DNA of 64,000 nt from Onchidella celtica (taxonomy: Eukaryota > Mollusca > Gastropoda > Systellommatophora > Onchidiidae), in assembly GCA_963931925.1 (NCBI GenBank), contig OZ007582.1, forward strand, positions 26,036,224-26,100,223, written 5' to 3'. Under the pieces are notes generated by a model. The model was not told the DNA's origin and did no database searches. It worked only from the letters and a program-made list of their open reading frames with translations. Positions 1-11,923 of this stretch are shown piece by piece; the stretch's first letter is position 1, and each line of letters starts with the position of its first letter. The position numbers were made by a program, and so were the translations under genes.

Positions 1-1800
1 TGGTTTCAAGGAAACTTACATGTTATGGATTAAAGTTCTCACGCATGCTGCAAAATGCTGTGTTAATAATGGAGGCTGGCTAACCGATTTCTTTAACTTA
101 GAACAAGGCATCAGACAAGGCTGCCCATGTCGCTCTTGACCTACCTCCTGATAACAGAGTTGCTGGCACTCAACATCAAGTAGACAAAGGAAATAAAAGG
201 ACTCCCAATTCCAGGCAGTCATGGGCCAATAAAAATTTTACGATGATACATGTACTACCCTTTACTGAAGTATGAAATAGATTTTATGGAAGTCTTTGGC
301 AAAAATAAAAACTTTCTCAAGCTTTCCAGGATTAATTCTAAATCTGTATATATCAAGCAGTGTGCCTTTAAGTAGCACTAGTGTCCTAAAATTTAACACC
401 TAAGGTATTCAGACAGCACGACAAGTTAAAATATTGGGAATTACATTCCGGACCGGCGCTTCAGCCCGTGACGTAGAAGAAAATTGGAAAAACATAATTG
501 ACAAGATTGATAGACAGATACACATGTGGTCAAAAAGAGACTTATCTATCCAGGGCAAAATACTTATTCCCAAAACCTTTCTCATATCACAATGTGTCTA
601 TGCAATGCAAGGAATCGGAACACCCGACACTGTTCTCAGTCAACTTAATCGAAAAATCTTCAGCAAATACATGGGGGAAGAAGTATACAAACAAGAGAGC
701 ATTTGAAAAGATAAAACCAAACACAATGTGCGGCACGGAAGATAAAAGGGGTGTGAAAATGCTAAATCTGAAAAACGGGCAAGACAGTTTCTTAATTGAA
801 TGGGCAATACACCTCGGCAAAGATGGGTGTGCAGCTTGGAAAGATCTTCCCGCTTTTCTCTTAACGAAGCTGGATGGTATTAATATTTTTAGAGCAAATA
901 TCAAATCCCAGAAAGACGTGGACAAGCCGGACAATAAATCATCTAATTTTTGGAAAAGAATGGTTAAAACTTGGTTAATGCACAAGAATACTAAAAATGT
1001 AGACAGAGAGGATTTTAGCACATATTTTGGCACAATCGAGACTTGATGTTTAAATCTAAAGTTTTATTTTTCATTATCTGGCCATCAGCAGGAATCAGAT
1101 ACGTAGATGACCTATTAGACAATGGAACGTTCCCCACATTTGAGCAGATACAAGAAAAACTTGGGAAGAGCGGTTCATTACTTTCCGAATATAATGCTCT
1201 AAAGCACGTATATCCGCAATTTACAGTTAAATTACTGAAAAAAAAAACCACCGCGCATGATACTCTCATCTTTAAAGGTATAGATATAAGCAGCACAACA
1301 ATAAGACCACAGTACATACGAAAACTTATTGTAGAAGAAGAATACACACTACCACACAAGTTATAGCTTTTTGGAAAAAGAAACTCCATTTAGGTGTCAA
1401 ACAACAGCACTGGACAATCCCGAAAAAGCTGTGCTCAGAAACCCGATTAAAAGTTCAATGATGGAAAATACTATATCACATGTACATAACATCCCACTTC
1501 TATATTTCTCCATAAAAAGAATCTTGGAGATAGCGAGATATGCTCACACTGTAACTGTAATGAGAAAGACTATGTCGAACACTTTTGCGTGTCCCGCTAC
1601 ATGGTCATGCCCATCTGGCAAGAAGGTGTGTGTAAGATTGATGAATGGCCAGGAAAAAATATACAACACAATAAAAGACATTGCCAGGCACAACAAAGCA
1701 GGAACAAGATCTAGACCAAACAATGCTAGACAAGATGAATCATCTTATTTTAATTTCAAAAACGTGAATAAGTAAATTCAAATACGGAAAAAGCCAAGAC
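1..1800 (+). mobile_element. Decayed L1-like LINE, C-terminal part of ORF2
   Basis: Remnant of a non-LTR retrotransposon reverse transcriptase, broken by frameshifts and stops and cut by the left window edge. Around 100-130 the + strand reads GIRQGCP, the conserved RT motif. At 434-706 it reads a thumb-like stretch containing NWKNIIDKI, MWSKRDLSIQGKIL and FLISQCVYAMQGIG, characteristic of L1-like elements. A further frame (about 715-1000) continues with KRGVKMLNL and FWKRMVKTW. Near 1540-1620 a Cys/His segment (CSHCNCNEKDYVEHF) resembles the L1 C-terminal zinc-finger region. No single open frame remains, so it is inactive. The assignment to an L1-like clade is by motif recognition only. Confidence 0.8.
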
Positions 1801-4177
1801 TTTATGCCTACGTTATATTTTCAATGTCATTTGAGAAAAATTATTTAAGAAGACATGTGCATATACTGCACACATTAAGAGCACTGCGAATGCTCAAAGC
1901 AATAGCAGTCGATAAAATAAACAACTAAACAAGGTTCACTTTAAGCCGCCAGTGAGAGAGAGACAGAATGAGATTAAAACAAATGTAAGTGGACCTGAAA
2001 GGAAAATCAAATATTCTGCTTAAAAAAAAAAAATTTAAAATCAAAGAAGGGCAATGACGAAAGATGAAAAATCGATGTGGTATCCCAGGGTGAATGAACT
2101 GAAGTAATTGCATAATATTCTACCGTCTTTACTGCACTATTGTTGTGTTTATTGTTCGCTGATAATTTTATTTTTTTTTGGTCGCATCTTGCGGCTTATT
2201 AATAGTGGAAAATACAAAGATGAATATTCTAAGTCTTGCGTCTACCTAAATGGTGCTGCTCTGAAACTCTGGTGGTTATCAAATCTGTCTGACATGTACA
2301 CAATGGCGACTATAATTGTTTTTATGACATGTGCAATGATACCACAGTCCAAAACGAGAAGTCTCATGAAAGTTGTCCCAATAAATGCACAGACACATCT
2401 TCGTTCCATGAAATTTCACCAAGAAAGTTTACTGATTATACAGGTTTGATGAGAAGGAAATTATAGCTTAAAATTCTTGTTCTCGCTGAAGCCCCCAGGT
2501 ATTGAACTCATTCTCTCATTCTGAAACAATCCACTTGACAGTGCAATTATTTATAACTTCATTTTTGTTTACACGAGTCTCTTGTTCTCTGGGGCTGTGA
2601 TGTCTGGAAATGAAGTAACGACGCGAGTTATAAATTAATAATTATTTCTGATCAGTTACTGTTCTATACGGCTGTGTGGTGTTGGCAATATGCTTAAAAA
2701 AATCGCATGATAACGTATATAAAGGTACCTGTTTTATTTAATCATGATCTTTTTCTGTCTTTCTGTGTCTCTGCTCTTGTTGTTGTTACACTGACTCTCC
2801 CACCGACTTGACCAACCATTCAACTGAATGGTAAAGATATTTACTACTGCACTAGACCAGCACAAAAGTGGGTAATAGGTTGACCTTATGTGACCTAATA
2901 ATAGACAACCGACAGGCTTGAGTGCCAAGCACAATCAGTATGGCGGTGTCGATGCCAGTTGGCCTGAGACAATACTGTTGTATATAATAATTTGAAAGTG
3001 GTTGACTGCCACATCATAATGATTTGTGCCAGGGAGTACTCATTACAGTATTATGACCTACTCTGGCCGTTCATATAAGGACCATAAGTTCACAGGACAG
3101 ACCAGTGCACTGGCTGATAACCTCGGAATATTAATCTGGCCGTCGTTTCAATGGACTACACCAATGCATTTATTCAGGAATGAAGGAATAAAGATTTGAA
3201 TCCCTTCAAACTGTTCAAAGTATCCGCCCATTAAAGATAATGAAAATCACTATTCGATAGTGGTGGGCGATGATTCGTCTCTTGGCGATTCGATTCGATT
3301 CGAGCCAGTGGGTTGAGTGATTCTCTCTCTACAGTGTGGTTGATAACTGTGTGTGAAAGAGTATGGGTGTTGAACACAATAAATACATTATTTAAGAAAT
3401 AAAAATATTCCTCCCGTTTCTATTGATCCCAAAACTTCAGTTAACACAAAACGACTAGTACATATGTAAAAGAAGAGAGGAAGGAAGAGTTTAAAGAAAT
3501 GAAAGACGAGAAACAGAAAAGAATAAGAGAAATAAGAAAAAAAAACACAATGAAGAATGAAGTCCAGAAGTGAATACATTAGAACGAAAATAAAACTGGA
3601 AACTGGGGAGCGGGGGTGGGGTGGAAAGATGAAAAACCAATCCCAGACAGTAATGTACGTCCCTTCATGGCCACGCCCCTGTCATAGTTCTTTATTCCCA
3701 CTAGACAAAACAGCAAATGCCAAGTGAGCCAGCACTGAGTTCCACTTTCACTCAGGCGGCACGAGACAGAACAGCTCTCTCTTGGTGGGTTTGTTGGATT
3801 TTTCATCTTGATTGTGATTGGTCAAAGCTGGTCCGCTCCATGAAATCTGTAAAGTGAACAGTTCGTGTTTCATAGAAATTGAAATTATGTTATGGGCCGT
3901 GTAACAAAGTTGTCATCTTCTTGATTTGGTCCAACTTTCTCTGTATCATGAACTGAGCGGGGCTCCGGTACATGAAATATTGGTGGAAAAGTTAACTTGC
4001 AAACAGATCAGGGGAGACAAGTTTAGAGCAACTAATTTAAATCAGTGAACAAACTTCCAAAAATCTTTCACCGACACTTTGGTAAAGTTCCACTCATGTG
4101 ACAATCCCTTTCGTGAGAAGAAGAATCAGACAGTGTGTGACAGCATTTTAAAAATCGGAGACAACACAATACAAACA
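1801..4177. other. Intergenic region, no gene seen
   Basis: AT-rich DNA without a recognisable coding signal. It holds one copy of a dispersed repeat at 2495-2673 (listed separately) and a short stretch near 3258-3306 with iterated GATTCGATTCG that looks like an hAT-type element end, too weak to call. The last few hundred bases should contain the promoter and 5' UTR of the downstream lectin gene, but I see no clear TATA box. Confidence 0.4.
2495..2673. repeat. Dispersed repeat, copy 1 (partner at 11750-11923)
   Basis: About 175 bp matching 11750-11923 in the same orientation. Shared segments include TGTTTACACGAGT, TGATGTCTG, AAATGAAGTAACGACG and GAGTTATAAAT. The copies differ at scattered positions, so they are old. 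No terminal repeats or target duplication were found; probably a MITE or SINE fragment. Confidence 0.65.
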
Positions 4178-6994
4178 ATGAAACAAAGCAAGTTTTTTGT
4201 TGTTCTGTGGCAAAGTTTCTGTTTACTGATGAATCTGGCTGCTTCTGAATACCGAGATTTCGTCAAACTGCCAGTCGGTCCTGAAGGATGTGGTGAAATA
4301 GCTGGCTACGAGAATGTGATGTCGTGTGCTGCTCGGTGTCAGTCTAATTGTTCGGCCTTTCAGTTCCTGGAAAACACCAAAACGTGTGCTGTTTGCTACC
4401 GTTTTGAGTTACAAGGTCTGGCGGGAAGCAGAAAGGACTTTTATGTGGAGGGAACAGCATCATATCGGAACATACCAGTAACAAACCCAGCCATCAGCAA
4501 GACTACGTTTAGGTTTCACTTTAAACAGCCTATTCGCCCGGGTGTTCTGGTGAGTAGTATTTTATAATCTATATAAATAAGAGCAAATGACAAAACGTAC
4601 GTCAAGAACCCCGAAATAAAACCCAGAAAGATACGGTTTTCACGTAACTTCATTCTTAGACATGCCGTTTCCGATGGACAAATGACCTATTCGTGTTATG
4701 CTCAGTGAGGACAGTTTTCGAAGTTGCGTTCTACTTTCCCCATGTTGCGTTTTATTGTCTAACATTCCTAGCTCTCCTTGGCCATGTTTTGTATAAACTG
4801 TTGCTGCCGGTACTTTCGGTGTTATCTTTCCCTAGTTTCACGGCACTACTTTCCGTTTGCAGCATTAAACTATCTCTACCCAATCAGAATCCCCACGTGA
4901 ATCTAACGTAGAATTGTATAGGATTTCCATGGGATAGATAGAGTTACTGTAAGGGTGGTTTCCCTACATCGAAATGACATCCCCTGATGTCACAACAGCA
5001 TATCTACGTAGGAACGACGTCATTCCTCCGAACAAAGCTGACCTCAATCCTACGTGTTGGATTTCCGTAGGGTGACTGGCTAGGTATATAAAAAAAAATG
5101 AGAATCAGAAGTCGGGGACAGGTTGTTCTACCGGGTGCAGGCTGAGCTATTCTGTTTGTTGATACAGCATTCTAGGCTATCCTAAATTAAAATATCCAAA
5201 TAATGTAATTCCTGCACAGGCCCGCCCATTCATTGGAGCTAAAATACAGATCAGTTGATGTCATAAAGGACACGATTTCTGCAAATCTACAGTGAACGAC
5301 CGACATAATCATCAAAAGTTTTTCCAACCATTAGTGATTTATTTGTGTTCGATCCATTCTACATCAAAATGATTATCATAGCTTGGTTTTCTGGGCTTCA
5401 GTCATACACAAAGAATTTACAAAAGGACTTATGGCTGTAGAGACTTGCCTCATGTTTTGGTGTGTCAACTTGCAACAATGACAAGACCACCGATTTAAGA
5501 CAATTTGACTAGTTGCACCAAACTGGACCCCACATATGAAACGCTCTAGGGCGCTTGTCTTGACAACACAATATGCACCTACCACCGCATTGCATGTTTT
5601 ACAGCGGAGAATGACGATTATGATCACTGGGCAAACGCATCTCCGGAGGCTGGAAAAAAGATTTCACTCGGGATGAAGTTCACATTCAATCCAATTCATT
5701 ATTTATGGCCTAGATTTAGGTCCTTTCATAAACTACGCCACACTGTAGGTTCAGTGAACAGTCAGTTGCAGATTTTGTTTCTATCATAAAGAAAGCAACA
5801 CTGCGTCTTCAATGAACATCCATTTTGTAGATTTTGTGTCTGTCAGAAAGACTACAGCGATGTGTGTTTAGTGAATATACAAGTCTAAATTTTGTTTTTT
5901 ATCATAAAGCAAACCGAGCCATGTGTTAAGTGAACATTCAAGTGTAGATTTCATTTCTATCAGAAGAAAACAACAATGGGTATACAGCTAACATTCTGGT
6001 CTAGATTTTGCTTCCGCGAGAAAGAAAAAAGCACTGTGTGGCTCTGAGAACACATTCAAGTCCAGATTTTGTTTTTTTATCATAAAGAAAACAGTACCGC
6101 GTGTTCAGTGAACATTCAAGTGTGAATTTTGTTTCTAACACAAAGAAAATGACAGCGTATATATATAGTTAACATTCAAGTCTAGATTTTGTTTCAGTGA
6201 GAAAAGGAACAGCGCTGTGTGTTCAGTCAACATTAACGTTCCGGTATCTGATTCAGTCTAGAGATATTGGAAACTATACGTTTTTCAATGATGCAATTTG
6301 TTTACAATAGAAAAAGTCAACATTATTTCGACTATGGTTTTGTTACATAGAAGACATGCTCATTTTAAACGTCATCCAATATGTTATTATTGTTGTCATT
6401 ATGATTATTATTATGTATGATTATTATTATTATTACTGATAATATATTGATATTATTATTTTGAGGAATGTTTGGAAACAAAAACAAGAATATTGAGCCA
6501 TATTGAATAAAAACTTCTGAGGGTCGAGACATTTACCAGGCATGATGACGAAGATATATTTTGTATCTGTTGTTGAGGATACTTTGGCTCCATTAGAGGT
6601 TTGATAATCATTAAAATAATTTTATTTCTCTCCATTTTTATTGCAGATCCATTTCTCTTTTACATTCCTCCATAAAGATCGTATGACAGCCGATCTCCTT
6701 GGTGGGGGGCAAAACATTGCTTTACACATGGACTTTCGTGGGAGGTACGGAAGCTACACAAACAAAATCATACTGGCCAGTAGGGTGCGTGGTAAATGGG
6801 CCAACTATGATCCTGTGAAGTACCGTATGGTAGCAGGACAAAGGCTGGAAGTTTATCTATTACTCACAGACACCGTTATTGTCGGCCTTCTGGATGATCG
6901 TCTGCTGCCTAAAATCAAATACAGAGTGCCAGTTGGTAGCCTGAAGGGGATGTATTTTAGTGGGAAGGTGAAGATCCATGAAGTGAGGTTTTGA
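4178..6994 (+). CDS. Secreted PAN/apple-galectin domain lectin, two exons
   Basis: Coding exons are 4178-4549 and 6647-6994; the intron is 2097 bp, phase 0, with donor gtgagt and acceptor tttttattgcag. The product is about 239 residues. I chose the ATG at 4178 because it starts a signal peptide (MKQSKFFVVLWQSFCLLMNLAAS); the same frame is open upstream but unlike protein. Residues ~25-95 form a Cys-rich PAN/apple-like module (CGEI, CAARCQ, NCSAF, CAVCYRF). From about residue 110 to the end is a galectin-type beta-sandwich: IALHMDFRGRYG, NKIILASRVRGKW and GQRLEVYLLLTDT. By comparison with galectin-1 the sugar-site His, Arg, Asn and Trp are present, but the usual Asn after the His is Asp, and the Glu and Arg after the Trp are Tyr and Pro. 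Beta-galactoside binding may therefore be altered. It is probably an extracellular recognition or adhesion lectin. Family confidence is good; ligand unknown. Confidence 0.8.
5764..6237. repeat. ~60-bp minisatellite in lectin intron 1
   Basis: About eight degenerate head-to-tail units of roughly 60 bp. Each contains a variant of GATTTTGTTTCTATCATAAAG followed by GTGTTCAGTGAACATTCAAG. Unit starts fall near 5768, 5828, 5888, 5945, 6003, 6064, 6123 and 6183. Units have diverged substantially. Confidence 0.8.
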
Positions 6995-7225
6995 TTGTGG
7001 TACGCTGACCTACATGGATCCTGAAAACGAAGTGATCCAGGAACCAACTTTAATATAAAATATAGACGTGTAGGAGTCGTTGTTTCCATATGACACTATT
7101 ATGGTGGCCATTTGCACTAAAGGGCGACGTTATAATCCCAGGCTCTCAGCGACAGGACCTTTTGTGAGATCAAATGTCAGTAAAGTTTTCTTTGTATTAA
7201 AGTCCGTGTTGTATTTTCAAAGCTT

Positions 7226-7399
7226 CATCAAAGTCAAAATTGGGCAAAAAGAAAAGGTTGTATGTTGCGAAATCCCGCGTGAGAAATAAAACCCAAACAA
7301 TACAAAACAAACTAAAGAGAAGACAGAAAATACACAAAATGTTCGGCTTTCGCCTTTTTGAAGTGAAAAAAAACCGAACAATAAAAGACTTCAACAGGA
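7226..7399 (+). repeat. LTR-like dispersed repeat, copy 1 (inverted partner 47842-48014)
   Basis: About 173 bp whose reverse complement recurs at 47842-48014. Shared blocks include GTCAAAATTGGGCAAAAAG, AAATAAAACCCAAACAATAC, AGACAGAAAATACACAAAAT and AATAAAAGACTTCAACAG. An internal AATAAA and the general make-up suggest a fragment of a retrotransposon LTR or 3' UTR. No flanking target duplication was seen. Confidence 0.6.
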
Positions 7400-7866
7400 A
7401 CGAAGCGAAACAGTTTACTTAGCTGCGAGTTCTTGCTTCGTTAGCAGCACCAAAGCACGTCCGTCCGCCAAATGCATGGGAGCTCGGAGTGACGCATTTG
7501 GTTAGTAACCAAGACCAAACTTGATCATCGAACAGTAAGTTTACAAAAATAACAGCTGCAGTTTGAACGCGGACACTAATAGGCAAAAGCAAATAAGCAA
7601 ATGAACAAAAAAGTATAGACATGCTTTTTCTGTAAAACACGGGCAAACGGTGGGCTTAAACTGACTTAAATAATATTTTTGATAGAGAACATGCGTTTGC
7701 CATGGACTTATTTTTTATCGTAGTTACAGCTGCAGTACTTCAATGTCTTCATGAACCAGCATCTTCTATTTTATTTTGTACTGACCCCTTTTTTACGTCT
7801 ATCATCATCTTATTTGTTGAAACTGGCTGAATGCTGAATTGTTCTAATGTCTAATATTGATAAATA

Positions 7867-8463
7867 CAGGGTGACCCCCCCCCCCCAAAAAAAAGAACAG
7901 AACCCACAAATCTGAGAAAGTTTTCGGCATCACTGGGATGACGCAGAAGGCTAGATCGAGATGAGCAGTGATTCCAGCAAGACAGCCCCCCCCCCACATA
8001 CACACACACACATCAAATGATTCCCTGGCCTGGCTGAGAGAGCGATTTCAGGAAAGACTGATCAGCCGGAAGTGTGACGGTGAGTGGACACTTGAGTGGG
8101 TATTCATCGGACTTGAACCCCCCAGATTTGTATCTTTGTGGAGTATCTCATGGATAATGTATATGAGAACAACCCTCAAACGACTGGTGAACTGAAGGCA
8201 GCGATCACAGCAAAAATCAGAGAAATCCCCAAAGAGGAATGTGTTCGAGTAATTGACAATTTTACGCGACATATGCAAGTTTGCCTCCGACGCCATTTGG
8301 AACATAGTTTGGAAAGACTAAGACTTTCATGCAAAGCAACCAAGATAGCTGAAACTTTGGAGAATGAATGTAGACAGAGTGACGTTTGTAGGATTTAATA
8401 AAAAAAATGTTATGGGTTCAGTTTTTGTTGGTTTTTTTTTTTGGGGGGGGGGGGGGTCACCCC
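7867..8463 (+). mobile_element. Tc1/mariner-type remnant with poly-C/poly-G inverted ends
   Basis: The left end reads CAGGGTGAC followed by a run of C then A. The right end is its complement: runs of T and G followed by GTCACCC, giving terminal inverted repeats of about 25 bp. Between them, across at least one frameshift, the + strand encodes the C-terminal part of a DDE transposase: SLAWLRERF, LISRKCD, PDLNPPDLYLWGYL, MDNVYENNPQT and ECVRVIDNF. The Asp of the LNPPD segment fits the third acidic residue of mariner-type enzymes. A TA dinucleotide precedes the left end, but I do not see it on the right. It is truncated and inactive, about 600 bp versus a usual ~1.3 kb. Confidence 0.7.
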
Positions 8464-8747
8464 ATGTTGGCGACATGTCAGTGAACTGTGAAAAAGTGTG
8501 CACACATAAACTAAAAAACGATAATGCACGTACCTATTGGCCCAAGCGTTGGTGGTACAAACATTTTCCCATGCCCTAGGGGCATTCTCTTTAACAAAGA
8601 AGGTTGCTTGTTTATATATCGGTGGGCTGTGGAATTGATTGCATTCTCGACAAATATCAGCAATAAAGACAAGAACGTGCACAGTTGGCATACGAAATGA
8701 ATACATTGGGCCAACGGAAGGAAAGCAAACCAAGCATTTGATTCCTG

Positions 8748-11690
8748 TCATATTCTTCGATGGATTCCAATTCTGTTGTTTTTGTTTTGTTAAGTCTGAT
8801 TTAAGGTTGAGGTTTTTGTTTTTGTTTTTTCTGTTTCTTATAAGGCGGGGCAATTTGCATAATTTATACCATTCGTGTTTGTTCACGATTCTTGTCCAGT
8901 GGGCCTTCACTGGCCGTCACTAACTTAACGAACAACACGCCTACATTTTACGATATTTGATATCAATGCAGGAGTTTCATAATTTTTTCTCATGTCGATG
9001 TAACCATACTTGCAACTCGATAGAAGTCATCAGATTTACATTTCATTTTTCAGTCCTCTTTGAATGAAAAACTCGCAATTAACAGAGTGACTAACGATAA
9101 TATATTTGGCCAAAATTATATTTTGTTTGCGGAAAGTTTTAGGATAGGTTTAAAATTCTAACGGCTAGTTTAGGCTAAAGTAAAATAGTCACGATGTTTT
9201 GGGAAATACTGGCCACAAAATGAGCGTTAAAAATATGAGTATTTTGGCCACATGACCCAAAATAGCCCTGCACTGTTACTAACCAATATATTTCGCAACA
9301 TGTTTGTTTTACCGGGTTTGCGTAGGCTACATACATGTGTAAAACAAACATTTTACAAATCTACACGTCTACACCACAGTAAAGCTGAAAAGCAGGTAAA
9401 CTCTTGTATTTCGACCTCATTACGAACAAGCTTGTACAATTTCAACAATTTATTGTTCTGTATAAATTTCTGTATACATGTATCACCAAAACCAGCGTCC
9501 GTTTCAGTTTCATTCCAAGCATGCACGTTGTTAAGAGCACAAAATGGTCATATGTAAACGTCAAAACAAATCCAAAGTTGCATGCAAATTATTACATAAT
9601 AATGGAGCGGGTTAGGGAGAAATCAATGAAATGCGAGGGCCTATATATTAACTTTGGGGGGGGGGGGGGGTTATAATATCATGTAGGTACATACAAATCT
9701 AGTTTGATTTGAGCATATTGGCGCCACTGTTTCGCACTTTACTTAGAGTGGCTTTTATACTCAAACCAGGCATTTTTTTTTTTACAACAAAGCAACAATG
9801 ACTTCTTTCCTGACACCTTTATAATTTCGAGCCAGACCTATCAAATCAGGGGCAGTTGGCACGAATGCTAGTATATACATGCGTGAGTATCCTGCGCTGT
9901 TGAGTTCACAAATCGTCCCCTTTGAATGGCAAAGTTCTAATCTCCTTCCATAAAAGTGATGGTTGAAGTTTCATGTGCTCTTAGCGTTTCTAAAGTGATG
10001 CGACTTTTTTCTTTTTAGTATTACTTACAAATTACACAACGAATGCACTCGATACTTTGACATACAATGAAGATGCCCCGTAGAAGTAGTGTGTAGTGTG
10101 TAACTCAGTTCAGCCAAAAAGTGGATTTAGAGCCTTGTCACTCTAAGAGGACGAAACGTAACAAAGCAAAATATATCTGTTGTGAGAGAAATGCGGTAAT
10201 TTTCATGATGGATTAAAATAGGAAAAGTAATCACGAACAGGACATCCATCGTTCCCCTATAAAGAGATAAATCAAGACAGAACAAAATTCCAGACATTCA
10301 TCCCAGAATCAACCAACAAATAAAACACAGAAACAAATATACGTGTAGTAACGTCTACAATTCCATGTCAGTCAGATAGAGTGCCATTTTCAGTTGTGAA
10401 ATATCTAGTTTCTATGGGAACATCTTCAAAAGCAACAATGGACAGTGCAGGACAAAGACATGTGAAAAACCGACCAATCACATTTAGATTATTCTGACAA
10501 ATATCATTTGCATTCAGGCATCAACCAATCACAGCAAGACGGACCACATAATGATACCACGTAACCTAAAATGATAAACACAAGTACACAGTATAGTTTT
10601 CTGGTTTCACAAATTAAAGATAGGTCTACAACATGCTGCACCATGAATGGCGTGGACTGATACTAGCTGGGGCCTTCAGAGAGGGTTTCAGTACCCCCCG
10701 ATGTTTGTACATATAACAATAGCAACAAAAACAACAACAGATTCGTCTTAAATACAAAACATTTTTTAAAAAGCCGTTCTGGCCTGTCACATGAAATTCA
10801 TTCCTCGTTTTAAGAAGGCACCATCTCTCACATTAGAGTATTCTGCTCAAACAAATTGTTCTAGCCCTGATGTTTGTTCATGTGAAAACTATAAAATAGC
10901 TGACTGCCGACCCGGGACTGCAATTACTATTTATGTGGACAGTACAGCAAAATGTTTCAGACAGTATGAGCATTTTTTTTTCCAATAGAAAAAACATTAA
11001 AACACTCATCAGGATACATCCAGACTCCTCATAAAAGTGCACAAACTTGGCATGTTGTTTTATAATAACATGTAAATGCATTTTCTGTCCTCTCTTTGTC
11101 TTTGTGACATGCTATTTCTTCATCAAATCCACTTCAATATCATTAACCGCAGCAGCATCATCACCGTCCTGATTTGATTCAGCAGGCTTGGGTTTCAGTA
11201 CGAAGAACAATCAAGTTCAAACAGTAGTTGAAATCACGAAAGCTGATTTTGGATTAAGTGGCAAAATAAAACTATCAATCAACCATTCAATTTGATAGTA
11301 AAAGCCGTCAACTGACACTGCACTCGTCATTAAACTGCAATGCTGTCTCTGTTTTCTATTCACGCAATGTTAGGAAACGTCCACGAACTGAATCAAGGAC
11401 AAATCACCAACTTTTGATGCCAACACTCGATCAACATAAACTTAATTATTTCAGTATGAATTTCGGTTTGCCAGCCTATCAGCTACGTAACGGTTATAAT
11501 TATACAGTGCCCTACAAGGTTTATCAAGAAGTAAAGTCGTTATAAAAGTATACTGCCGCCCATTTAAGATATGAAAGAAACGCATATACAATTGGGAACA
11601 AATTACACCAAAAGAGACAAAAGAATATAATATTTGACACAGATCATGATCTCTACCTTCTCCTTTGCAACTTCCTGATGGATGGGAAAA
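8748..11690. repeat. Degenerate duplicate of the timeless 3' end and flank
   Basis: Collinear similarity to 27900-33200 in the same orientation. Matching blocks include 8850-9560 with 30530-31300 (for example TTTGCATAATTTATAC, GGAGTTT.ATAATTTTT and GAGTATTTTGGCCACATG), 10720-11075 with 31360-31730 (GCTCAAACAAATTG, CTTGGCATGTTGTTTTAT), and 11100-11360 with 32565-33020. The last block covers the terminal timeless exon. The left copy has an extra ~1.1 kb (about 9600-10715); the right copy carries the foldback element and other insertions. Because introns and downstream DNA are included, this is a DNA-level duplication rather than a retrocopy. Confidence 0.65.
11098..11240 (-). pseudogene. Decayed copy of the last timeless exon
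   Basis: On the minus strand the stretch GCTGCGGTTAATGATATTGA aligns with GCTGTGGTTGATGACAGTGA of the real last timeless exon near 32600, and both are followed by GATTTGATGAAGAAATAG / GATTAGAGGAAGAAATAG. The duplicate has lost the basic KKRK segment and the original stop position, and no neighbouring coding exon is recognisable. It sits in the larger duplicated block. I call it a pseudogene fragment rather than a functional exon. Confidence 0.5.
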
Positions 11691-11749
11691 ATCCCGTGCT
11701 AATGAACAATATGAATAGATCATAAGGGCCGGTGGGTGTTAGCCGCGAC

Positions 11750-11923
11750 ACAGGTGTTAACCTCACTCTCTCATTCCAAAACAATCCACTTGAAGCATTG
11801 CCATCATCTGTAGCTCCACTTATGTTTACACGAGTTTCTTACTGTCCAGGATTGTGATGTCTGAAAATGAAGTAACGACGTGAGTTATAAATCAATAATT
11901 ATATCTGATCAATTACTGTTTTC
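11750..11923. repeat. Dispersed repeat, copy 2 (partner at 2495-2673)
   Basis: Same family and orientation as 2495-2673; shares CAATCCACTTGA, TGTTTACACGAGT and AAATGAAGTAACGACG. Borders are approximate. Confidence 0.6.

Noticed and set aside
3258-3306. GTGGTGGGCGATGATTCG / GATTCGATTCG as an hAT element end
   Set aside because: No opposite end, no 8-bp duplication and no transposase.
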